A DNA stretch of 43,680 nt from Novosphingobium sp. FSW06-99 (lineage in GTDB: Bacteria > Pseudomonadota > Alphaproteobacteria > Sphingomonadales > Sphingomonadaceae), in contig NZ_KQ954269.1 in NCBI RefSeq assembly GCF_001519065.1, positions 1-43,680 on the forward strand, in the 5' to 3' direction. The notes below the pieces were generated by a model, which was given only the letters and a program-made list of their open reading frames with translations, was not told the origin of the DNA and did no database searches. Made by a program: the position numbers and the translations under genes. Positions 25,822 to 33,256 of the stretch are shown piece after piece (position 1 is the stretch's first letter; each line of letters starts with the position of its first letter).

Positions 25822-27936
25822 ATGGCCCCAAGGGACAATTCCCGTCGCCGCAAATCCGGTGGCGAAGGCCCGCGCAGCGGCTCGTTTCTGGGCCGGCTGG
25901 TAAAAGGGCTGGTGATCTGGAGCTGTGCGGTGGTCCTGCTCGCCGCGATCGGGCTGACCGCTGCCGTGCTGGTCACCGCGCGCTCGTTGCCCAGCTATGA
26001 CCGGCTGAAATCGAGCCAGACCGGGCACATGATCGTGGTGCGCGCGGACGACGGGTCGGAAATCGTCACGTTGGGGCCCAGCTACGGCAAGTGGATCCCG
26101 ATCAGCCGCATGCCCAGGGTCATGCAGGATGCGATGATTTCGGTCGAAGACCGCCGGTTTCACGACCATTGGGGCGTCGATCCGATCGGCATCGCCCGAT
26201 CGGTGATGGTGCGCGTGCAAAAAGGCCACTGGCGCCAGGGCGGTTCGACCATCACCCAGCAATTGGCGCGCAACACGTTCCTCAATTCCAGCCGCACGTT
26301 CGATCGCAAGATCCGCGAGATCGTGATCGCGCTGGCGCTCGAGACCAAGTTCAGCAAGGACCAGATCCTCGAGCTCTATCTCAACAAAGTCTATTTCGGC
26401 GGCGGTGCCTATGGCGTCGATTCGGCCGCACGCAAGTTCTTTGGCCATTCGGGCGAACAGTTGAGCCTGGGCGAAGCCTCGATCATCGCCGGGCTGGTCA
26501 AGGCCCCGTCGCACTATTCGCCCACCGCCGACGCCAAGGCCGCGGTCGATCGCGCGCAAGTCGTGCTGGAAACCATGGAAGACGCCGGCGCGATCACCCC
26601 CGCCGAGGAAAAGGCGGTCGATCTCAAGAGCGTGAAGATGGCCGAAGAAGCGGGCCAGAATTCGGCGCGCTATTTCACCGACTGGGTGCTGCCGCAGCTC
26701 GACCAGATCCTGCCCGACAACGATCAGCAGATCGAGGTGTGGACCACGCTCGACCCCGCCGCGCAACGCGCCGCGACCGAGGCGATCCAGACCAATGCGC
26801 CCAAGGGCGCGCAAGGCGCGCTGGTCAGCGTCGATCGCGATGGCGCGGTGCTGGCGATGGTCGGCGGCACCGACTACGTGACCTCGAACTACAACCGCGC
26901 CACCAACGCCGTGCGCCAGCCGGGTTCGTCGTGGAAACTGTTTGTCTATCTGGCCGCGCTGGAGGCGGGGTACAAACCCGATGACAAAGTGGTCGACGAA
27001 CCGGTGACCATCGATGGCTGGACCCCGCGCGATTCGGGCGGGAAATATGCCGGGCAGATCGACGTGCGCACCGCCTTTGCCTATTCAAAGAACACCGTCG
27101 CGGCGCAATTGGGCAACGAAGTCGGGTTTGGCGCAGTGGCCAATATGGCACGCCGGTTCGGCATCAGCACGCCGATCAACACGCTGCCCTCGATGGTGCT
27201 GGGCACCAACGACGTGCGCATGCTCGACATGGTCCGCGCGTTTTCCGAAATTTCAGCCAAGGGCGCCACGGTGATCCCCTATGGCATCCGCAAGGTGACC
27301 ACGACCGAGGGCGAAGTGTTGTACAGCCATCGCCCCGATCCCGCCCAGCAACTCGTGCCCGACTATGTTGCGGCGGGCATCACCGACTTGTTGCAGACCG
27401 CTGTCGCCATCGGCACCGGGCGCGCCGCACAGATCGGCCGCCCGGTGGCGGGCAAGACCGGCACCACGTCATCGAACAAGGACGGCTGGTTCCTGGGCTT
27501 TTCGAGCGGAATCACCACCGGCGTGTGGATGGGCCGCGATGACGCAAAGCCGGTTCCCGGCCTGCAAGGCGGCACCGCGCCTGCGCGCGCGTTTGCCGCC
27601 TATATGCGCGTGGCGACCGCCAAGCGTCCGCCCGAAAAGTTCCAGACCGAGCTGAAACTGCCGACCCAGCAGCTCGAACCCGATGACGAAACGCTGCAGA
27701 ACAATCCCGACAGCTATTTCTACGTCGATCCCAACGGCAACATCGCCAATCACCAGGGCGCCGACGGCACGGCGGTGGCGCCCGCCCCGGCGCGTCCGCG
27801 CGACGATACCACGCCAGTGCAGGAAGACGGGGGCGCCGCCGCCAACGATGATTTCCTCGACCGCGCGACCGGGCGCCCCGCCGGTTCGGCGCATCGCCCG
27901 CCCCCCACGGGCCGGGCGACACCGCATCCGAACTGA
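25822..27936 (+). CDS. Class A penicillin-binding protein (PBP1A type)
   Basis: A 704-residue bifunctional peptidoglycan synthase. A basic N-terminus and one TM helix (about 30-52) anchor it in the inner membrane. The glycosyltransferase domain (about 65-250) has the catalytic Glu109 in SVEDRRFHDHWGVD, GGSTITQQLARN and the motif ELYLNKVYFGGGAYG. The transpeptidase domain has the nucleophile S369 in QPGSSWK, SKN (about 425) and KTGTT (about 540). The C-terminal tail (from about 620) is Pro/Gly/Ala-rich and disordered. It probably has its own promoter in the 126-base gap after msrB. Close relatives are named MrcA or PbpC-like; I do not choose a symbol. Confidence 0.93.
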   Translation: MAPRDNSRRRKSGGEGPRSGSFLGRLVKGLVIWSCAVVLLAAIGLTAAVLVTARSLPSYDRLKSSQTGHMIVVRADDGSEIVTLGPSYGKWIPISRMPRVMQDAMISVEDRRFHDHWGVDPIGIARSVMVRVQKGHWRQGGSTITQQLARNTFLNSSRTFDRKIREIVIALALETKFSKDQILELYLNKVYFGGGAYGVDSAARKFFGHSGEQLSLGEASIIAGLVKAPSHYSPTADAKAAVDRAQVVLETMEDAGAITPAEEKAVDLKSVKMAEEAGQNSARYFTDWVLPQLDQILPDNDQQIEVWTTLDPAAQRAATEAIQTNAPKGAQGALVSVDRDGAVLAMVGGTDYVTSNYNRATNAVRQPGSSWKLFVYLAALEAGYKPDDKVVDEPVTIDGWTPRDSGGKYAGQIDVRTAFAYSKNTVAAQLGNEVGFGAVANMARRFGISTPINTLPSMVLGTNDVRMLDMVRAFSEISAKGATVIPYGIRKVTTTEGEVLYSHRPDPAQQLVPDYVAAGITDLLQTAVAIGTGRAAQIGRPVAGKTGTTSSNKDGWFLGFSSGITTGVWMGRDDAKPVPGLQGGTAPARAFAAYMRVATAKRPPEKFQTELKLPTQQLEPDDETLQNNPDSYFYVDPNGNIANHQGADGTAVAPAPARPRDDTTPVQEDGGAAANDDFLDRATGRPAGSAHRPPPTGRATPHPN

Positions 27937-27942
27937 GGCGCG

Positions 27943-28359
27943 TTACGCCCAGCCGAGCTGCTTCAGCGCCCAGCCATCGTTCCATACTTTGGTCATGTGG
28001 CTGACTTTGCCGTCGGTGAAGCGGATCACATAGACATAGTCCGACTGCGCCGCCTGTCCGGTGGCGGGCACCGGCCCGCCAGATGCGGTGTGCGTTCCGG
28101 TAAATACCGCCGCGGCAACCACCGTCTGACGCGGCAGGTCTTCGGCAAAGGCGGTCAGTTCATAGGCTCCGTCGGGCAGGATACCCAACAGCGCCTTCAT
28201 CCATTCGGCATAGTCGGCCAGCGTCGCGATCTCGGCAATCGCGCCCGCCTGCGCGCTGAACGTCGCATCGGCGTGGGCAAACGGGGCAATCCCCGCCGCA
28301 CCCTGCCCCGTCTCGCATGCCTCGAAAAACGCCTGCGCCGCCACGATATTGCTCGTCAT
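27943..28359 (-). CDS. SnoaL-like (NTF2 fold) protein
   Basis: A 138-residue NTF2-like protein. N-terminal helix AAQAFFEACETGQGAAGIAP, then FAHADATFSAQAG, the family's entry strand, and the C-terminal sheet QSDYVYVIRFTDGKVSHMTKVWNDGWALKQLGW, close to the SnoaL/ester cyclase group. Such proteins bind small hydrophobic molecules or act as cyclases or isomerases; nothing here fixes the role. It is convergent with the PBP gene (6 bases apart) and lies downstream of the degP terminator on the same strand. Confidence 0.8.
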   Translation of the reverse strand: MTSNIVAAQAFFEACETGQGAAGIAPFAHADATFSAQAGAIAEIATLADYAEWMKALLGILPDGAYELTAFAEDLPRQTVVAAAVFTGTHTASGGPVPATGQAAQSDYVYVIRFTDGKVSHMTKVWNDGWALKQLGWA

Positions 28360-28447
28360 GCCATGCCTCCCCTGGCCAGTCGCGGCCCGGTTGGCAGGCT
28401 ATGCGCGGCACACCGGGCCGACAAGGTGCACACTCGGGCCGATGCCA

Positions 28448-28494
28448 ACAAGGAAAGGGCGGTGCCGGATTGTCCGGCACCGCCCTTTCCTTGT
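28448..28494. terminator. Long perfect hairpin after degP
   Basis: A 22-bp perfectly paired stem with loop TTG, starting ACAAGGAAAGGGCGGTGCCG on the plus strand and ending with its complement. It lies 20 bases past the degP stop on the minus strand. The outer part of the stem is A/T-containing (ACAAGGAAA / TTTCCTTGT), giving a U-rich 3' arm; it should stop transcription in both directions. Confidence 0.75.
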
Positions 28495-28514
28495 CATCCA
28501 ACCGGACCTGCCGC

Positions 28515-30080
28515 TCAGTGCAGGCGGATCGGGAAGTAGAACGGGGGCTGGCCGCGACGCTGGATGCGCAGCAGGACTGCCTCGCGGTTTTCGGCCTTGG
28601 CCTGTTTGACCACCGCATCAAGTTCGGCGCTGGTGGTGATCGGCTTGTAATTGGCCGACAGCACGATGTCGCCACGCTGCAGGCCCTTGGCCGCGGCGTC
28701 GCTCGATTCATCGACTTCGGTGATGACCACGCCATGCACTTCCTCGCCCACGCCCAACTGGCGTGCGATCTGCGGGGTCACCGGGATAACCGCAACGCCC
28801 AGCGCCTGCTGGATCGACGGACCCGCATGGTGCGCATTGCCGTTGCTGTTGGGACCAAAGTCTTCGTCGCCGTTCTGGTCGGGATCGAAGCTCTGTTTGG
28901 CCAGTTCCTCTTCGCTCGGCCGTTTCCCGACCAGCGCGCTCAAGGTCATCTGCTGGCTGTTGCGAATGATCACGATCGCCACGTGCTTGCCCGGCGCGGT
29001 GTTGGCGACGATATAGGACAGCGACTGTTCGGGGGTCACATCCTTCCCATCGACGCTCAGCACGACGTCACCCGCCTGCAACCCGGCCTTGGCCGCGCCC
29101 TGGCCCGGTTCGACAGCCTGGATGAATTCGCCGCGCTTTTTGGCAAGACCCAGCGATGCCGCCAGATCGTCAGACAGCGGCTGGATGCGCACACCCAGAT
29201 AACCGCGTTCGATCGCCACACCCTTGATCAGCTTGTCGACGATCGGCGCGGCGGTGTCGGCGGGGATCGCAAAGCCGATCCCCACGCTGCCGCCGGTCGG
29301 CGAAAAGATCGCGTTGTTGATGCCGATCACGTTGCCGTGCATGTCGAACATCGGCCCGCCCGAATTGCCGCGGTTGATCGACGCATCGGTCTGCAGATAA
29401 CGGTCATAGGCCGATCCGGTGCCGGTGTTGCGATAGACCGCCGAAATGATCCCCTGCGTCACCGTGCCGCCCAGGCCGAACGGATTGCCGATGGCGATCA
29501 CCCAATCACCCACCCGCGCATGACGCGAATCGCCGAACTTCACGAACGGAAACGGCTTGGTTCCGGTGATCTTGAGCACCGCCAGGTCCGACGCGGCATC
29601 CTTGCCGACCAGCTTGGCCGGATAATCGGTGCCGTCGGTCATCGTCACGGTGATCGATTCGACTTCACCCTGCCCTTCGGCGGTGATCACGTGGTTGTTG
29701 GTGACGATATAGCCGTCCGACGAAATCAGAAAGCCCGACCCCAGCGACTGCGCCTCGCGCGTCTGCGATCCGCCGCCACCGCCCTGGCCACCGAACATGT
29801 CGCCAAACGGCGTTCCGGCAAACGGGTTCTGGGCCTGCACCTTGACTCGCTGGCGCGTGGAAATGTTGACCACCGCCGGTTGCAGCAACTGGGTCAGATC
29901 GGCAAAGCTGGCCGGGGCACCGGCGCGGGGCACCACGGCCTCGATGGCTGCACTGTCGTTCTGGGCAACCTGCGCGCCGGCGGGAAAACCGGTCGCCAGG
30001 GTCAGCGCGCTGCCGGCGAGGAGCAGCGCCGTTGTAACTCCATAAGCGTATCGCACGTGGCCAAGTCCTCTTTTCATCAT
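28515..30080 (-). CDS. DegP/HtrA-type periplasmic serine protease
   Basis: A 521-residue periplasmic protease/chaperone. A signal peptide (about 1-37) precedes a trypsin-like domain with the triad H130 (TNNHVI), D165 (SDLAVLKI) and S240 (RGNSGGPMFD), a long Gly-rich LA-type loop (about 97-106), and two PDZ domains (about 285-380 and 425-515; the first with GYLGVRIQPLS). DegQ/DegP/MucD types cannot be separated by eye. It is the third gene of hflK-hflC-degP on the minus strand, 78 bases after hflC, an association linked to envelope stress and membrane protein turnover. The start codon is preceded by a short GC-rich palindrome rather than a clear Shine-Dalgarno. Confidence 0.93.
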   Translation of the reverse strand: MMKRGLGHVRYAYGVTTALLLAGSALTLATGFPAGAQVAQNDSAAIEAVVPRAGAPASFADLTQLLQPAVVNISTRQRVKVQAQNPFAGTPFGDMFGGQGGGGGSQTREAQSLGSGFLISSDGYIVTNNHVITAEGQGEVESITVTMTDGTDYPAKLVGKDAASDLAVLKITGTKPFPFVKFGDSRHARVGDWVIAIGNPFGLGGTVTQGIISAVYRNTGTGSAYDRYLQTDASINRGNSGGPMFDMHGNVIGINNAIFSPTGGSVGIGFAIPADTAAPIVDKLIKGVAIERGYLGVRIQPLSDDLAASLGLAKKRGEFIQAVEPGQGAAKAGLQAGDVVLSVDGKDVTPEQSLSYIVANTAPGKHVAIVIIRNSQQMTLSALVGKRPSEEELAKQSFDPDQNGDEDFGPNSNGNAHHAGPSIQQALGVAVIPVTPQIARQLGVGEEVHGVVITEVDESSDAAAKGLQRGDIVLSANYKPITTSAELDAVVKQAKAENREAVLLRIQRRGQPPFYFPIRLH

Positions 30081-30121
30081 TCCGACCGGGTCGGGTTATC
30101 GAATCCGCCCCCGTCGAAGCC

Positions 30122-30156
30122 TTCAAATCACTTCTCCCGCATGAACGGGATTTGAA
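30122..30156. promoter_or_regulatory. Intercistronic hairpin between hflC and degP
   Basis: TTCAAATC (30122-30129) pairs with GATTTGAA (30149-30156), with a nested CCCG...CGGG inside. It starts two bases after the hflC stop. No T-run follows, so it may stabilise the upstream mRNA or attenuate degP expression. Confidence 0.45.
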
Positions 30157-30158
30157 TG

Positions 30159-31004
30159 CTATTTGCCGCGGAACTGTCGTAAATAGGCATTGTCGGGCGA
30201 CAGGACGATTGTCGTCTTGCTGCCTTTTTGTGCAAAAGTTGCATCATAGCTTTGCATGGCGCGGTAAAAATCATGGAATTGCGGGTCTTTGCCGAAACTG
30301 GCGGCATAGATTTGCCCGGCACGTGCTTCAGCATCGGCGCGGATCAACTGCGCGTTGCGATGGCCTTGCGCGGCCACGGTGGCGGCATCGGCGTCGGCAC
30401 TGGCGGTCATCCGCGCATAGGCTGCATCGAGCGGGGCCCCGTCGGGCAGCGCCACGCGCGCCAGCCGCAGATCGACCACGCCGATGCCATACCCCGCCAG
30501 TTCGCGCTCGAACGCCGTACGCAAGGCCGCCAGGTTCTGCCCGCGCGCCAGCGCCAGCGTGTCGGTCAGGCTGGCCTGGCCGATATTCTGCCGCACCACG
30601 GCGGACAGGATCGCGCGCAAGGCGTCCCCCGCATGATCGGGCGTGCCCAGCGCCTGATAGAACCGCACCGGGTCGGTCACCCGCCAGGTGACATAGGCAT
30701 CGATCGCCAGCGGTTGACCGTCACGCGTGGTGATCCGGTCATCCTCGGCAGTCACCGTCATCAACCGGCGGTCGAGCCAGACCACGTGTTCGACCAGCGG
30801 CAGCCGCCAGGCCAGCCCGGCGCCGCCCGCCGCCGCGCCCCAGCCGTTGATGACCCGCACCGGCTGACCAAACCGCAGCACCAGCGCGGCACGACTATCG
30901 GGCACCGGCATGGCCACAGCCAGAGCCAGCGCGATCGCCGCACCGGCCCCGCAAGCCAGCGCGATCAGGCGGCGCCAATCGGCGGACAGACGCTCAGCGA
31001 CCAT
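30159..31004 (-). CDS. hflC: HflC, membrane protease modulator
   Basis: A 281-residue SPFH/band-7 protein that with HflK encloses the FtsH protease in the inner membrane. One N-terminal TM helix (about 15-33), then the band-7 domain: LVLRFGQPVRVI, WRLPLVEHVVWLDRRLMTV, and AYVTWRVTDPVRFYQALG. A helical stretch (ADADAATVAAQGHRNAQLIR, ADAEARAGQIYAASFGKDPQ) precedes the C-terminus. ATG 31004 has AAGGG at good spacing; the frame is open to 31085 inside hflK. The start overlaps the hflK stop by 11 bases. Confidence 0.93.
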   Translation of the reverse strand: MVAERLSADWRRLIALACGAGAAIALALAVAMPVPDSRAALVLRFGQPVRVINGWGAAAGGAGLAWRLPLVEHVVWLDRRLMTVTAEDDRITTRDGQPLAIDAYVTWRVTDPVRFYQALGTPDHAGDALRAILSAVVRQNIGQASLTDTLALARGQNLAALRTAFERELAGYGIGVVDLRLARVALPDGAPLDAAYARMTASADADAATVAAQGHRNAQLIRADAEARAGQIYAASFGKDPQFHDFYRAMQSYDATFAQKGSKTTIVLSPDNAYLRQFRGK

Positions 31005-32178
31005 TGCCCGCCCTTGCTGCGCCAGACGCCGCCTCACCGGGCGGTGCGGACAACGGCGGCAGCGTGGTGACCGTGCCCGGCGCATCGACGATCACCTTGT
31101 CGCTTTGCCCCAGCACGCGCTCCATCGTGGCGTAATACATCTCGCGCCGGGTCACATCGGGTGCCTGGCGATATTGCGCATAGAGCCGGTCGAACGCGCC
31201 CGCTTCGCCCTCTGCATGCACGATCAACTGCTGCGACCAGCTATGCGCCTCGGTCGCTTCGTTGGCGGCATCGTTGCGCGCGCTTGCCACCGCGCGCAAG
31301 GCATCGGCCACCCGCGCGGGCGGATCGGCGCGGCGGATGTCGATACCATCGATGGCAATCCCGGCCCGGTCACGATCGAGCAGCGCCTGCAACCGGCGCG
31401 CCGCCTCATGCCCCAATGCATCGTGCCCGCCGCCCATCAGTGTGGCGAAATCCACCCCCGCCACCGCCGCACGCATGGCGGTTTCGGCGCCCAGCCGCAA
31501 AGTCGCGTCGGGATCGGCCAGATCGAGATCGTGGCGGCGCAGATCGCCGATCCGCCAGCGCACGTCATAGGCCACATCGATCACACTGCCATCGCGTGTC
31601 AGCATCAGGTGCTCGCCATCGCCGTCGGGCATGGCAAGATGGCGCACACTGGTCACATCGGTGACATGCGCAGCGCCGATCGGCCAGGGCCAACTGAGCG
31701 CCAGACCGGGCCCGAGCGTGGGGCCGGAGGCACCGAATGTTGCCACGATCGCCTGGTCGTGCGGCCCGACCGGATGGAGCGTGGTGGTGCCCAGCCACGC
31801 CAGCACCAGCGCCCCGCCCAGCCAGCGCAGCCACACCCTGGGCGGCGGCGGGCTGACCTGCGGCAGAACGGTGCGACCCAACTGACCCAACCGGCCCAGC
31901 GCGGCGATGCCCGACCCCGGTGTCACTGCCGGGCGGGCAGGGCGCCGCGCGGCCCGCTTGGGCCGGGAATGGTGCCAGGGATTGTCGGCGCGGGGTTCCG
32001 GTTTGGCCGGTACAGCAGGCTCGGTGGCAGGCGGTTCCTCGCCCGTGGCGGCAGGCTCTGCCTCGCGCGCAGCAGACGCGGCTTCGGGCCCTGTCCAAGG
32101 GCTGTCCTGTCTGGCCACACCAACCCGCCCGTCATTCGCCGGGCCGGTGGTCGCCTCACCCCTGTCAAGACCACTCAT
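30994..32178 (-). CDS. hflK: HflK, membrane protease modulator
   Basis: A 394-residue partner of HflC. A Pro/Ala/Glu-rich cytosolic N-terminus (about 1-115), one TM helix (WLRWLGGALVLAWLGTTTL, about 116-134), then band-7 motifs: HDQAIVATFGASGPTLGPGL, LMLTRDGSVIDVAYDVRWRI and the coiled stretch around SARNDAANEATEAHSW. The long low-complexity N-terminus is usual. Divergent from mrp with 112 bases between the starts. Confidence 0.93.
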   Translation of the reverse strand: MSGLDRGEATTGPANDGRVGVARQDSPWTGPEAASAAREAEPAATGEEPPATEPAVPAKPEPRADNPWHHSRPKRAARRPARPAVTPGSGIAALGRLGQLGRTVLPQVSPPPPRVWLRWLGGALVLAWLGTTTLHPVGPHDQAIVATFGASGPTLGPGLALSWPWPIGAAHVTDVTSVRHLAMPDGDGEHLMLTRDGSVIDVAYDVRWRIGDLRRHDLDLADPDATLRLGAETAMRAAVAGVDFATLMGGGHDALGHEAARRLQALLDRDRAGIAIDGIDIRRADPPARVADALRAVASARNDAANEATEAHSWSQQLIVHAEGEAGAFDRLYAQYRQAPDVTRREMYYATMERVLGQSDKVIVDAPGTVTTLPPLSAPPGEAASGAARAGNGR

Positions 32179-32290
32179 GCATGGGGTTATAGGATCGTTC
32201 GTTCAGAAAAACAGGTCTCGTTCCCATTTTTCCTTTGCTAGGGAGGCTCCCCAACGGGCGGATGTGCCACAACAGGACCGGAACAAGACA

Positions 32291-33256
32291 ATGACCGAGA
32301 CGACAGCGCTGGAACTGGCCTTGCGTGCCGTGGCCGGCGCGCGCGTGCAGGCGGTGCGGATGGCCGCCGATGGATCTGCAAGCGTGGTGGTCGATGCCGA
32401 AGGGCTCGACGATGCCGCGCGCAAGACGCTGGAAACCCGCCTGACCGAGGCCGCCACCGGCGCGGGCGCATACCCGCTGCGCGTGGCGATGTCGGCATCG
32501 CGACGGCGGCGGCGGATCATCGCGGTGGGCTCGGGCAAGGGCGGCGTGGGCAAATCGACGCTGTCGGCCAATCTGGCGATCGCGCTGCATCGGCTGGGAC
32601 GTCCGACCGGGCTGGTCGATGCCGATATCTATGGCCCGTCGCAGGCGCGGCTGTTTGCCACCGAGGACCAGCGTCCCGAAGCAAAGGACAAGCAACTGAT
32701 CCCGGTGATGAGCCGGTTTGGCGTGCCGATGCTGTCGATGGCGCATCTCGTGCGCCCCGGTCAGCCGATTGCCTGGCGCGGGCCGATGGCGGGCAATGCG
32801 CTGGGCCAGTTGATCGAGGCCGATTGGGGCGCCACCGACCTGATCGTGGTCGATCTGCCCCCCGGCACCGGCGATGTGCAACTGACCATGCTGCAGAAAT
32901 ACAAACCGGCGGGCGCGGTGATCGTGTCGACCCCGCAGGATCTGGCGCTGATCGACGCCACGCGCGCGGTCGGCCTGTTCGAACAGGGGCAGGTGCCGCT
33001 GATCGGCATGGTAGAAAACATGGCCGGCTATCTGTGCCCGCATTGCGGCCAGACCAGCGAACCGTTTGGCCATGGCGGGGCCGAAGCGGCGGGGCAGGAC
33101 ATGGGCCTGCCGTTCCTCGGGCGCATTCCGCTGGCGCTCGCGATCCGGCAGGGCAGCGATGCGGGCGAACCCCCGGCGGCCGGCGAAGGCCCGCTGGCCG
33201 AGGCCTATCTGGCGATCGCGCGGCAGATCGGCGCCTGGCTGGACCGCACCGCCTGA
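32291..33256 (+). CDS. mrp: Mrp/NBP35-family iron-sulfur carrier ATPase
   Basis: A 321-residue P-loop ATPase that binds and transfers Fe-S clusters. N-terminal DUF59-like part (about 1-70, shortened), deviant Walker A VGSGKGGVGKST (79-90), Walker B-like LVDADIYGPSQARLF, DLPPGTGDVQLT, and the CxxC cluster ligands C249/C252 in YLCPHCGQ. ATG 32291 begins the family N-terminus; no strong ribosome binding site is visible. Its stop overlaps the start of the next gene (TGATG), so Mrp is translationally coupled to a molybdopterin-binding subunit. Confidence 0.93.
   Translation: MTETTALELALRAVAGARVQAVRMAADGSASVVVDAEGLDDAARKTLETRLTEAATGAGAYPLRVAMSASRRRRRIIAVGSGKGGVGKSTLSANLAIALHRLGRPTGLVDADIYGPSQARLFATEDQRPEAKDKQLIPVMSRFGVPMLSMAHLVRPGQPIAWRGPMAGNALGQLIEADWGATDLIVVDLPPGTGDVQLTMLQKYKPAGAVIVSTPQDLALIDATRAVGLFEQGQVPLIGMVENMAGYLCPHCGQTSEPFGHGGAEAAGQDMGLPFLGRIPLALAIRQGSDAGEPPAAGEGPLAEAYLAIARQIGAWLDRTA

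Noticed and set aside
28317..30155. 612-codon plus-strand frame opposite degP
   Set aside because: Antisense shadow of degP with no start signal or family.
32179..32290. GGAAC on the minus strand as an EcfG-type promoter for hflK
   Set aside because: No CGTT at the required 16-18 base spacing.
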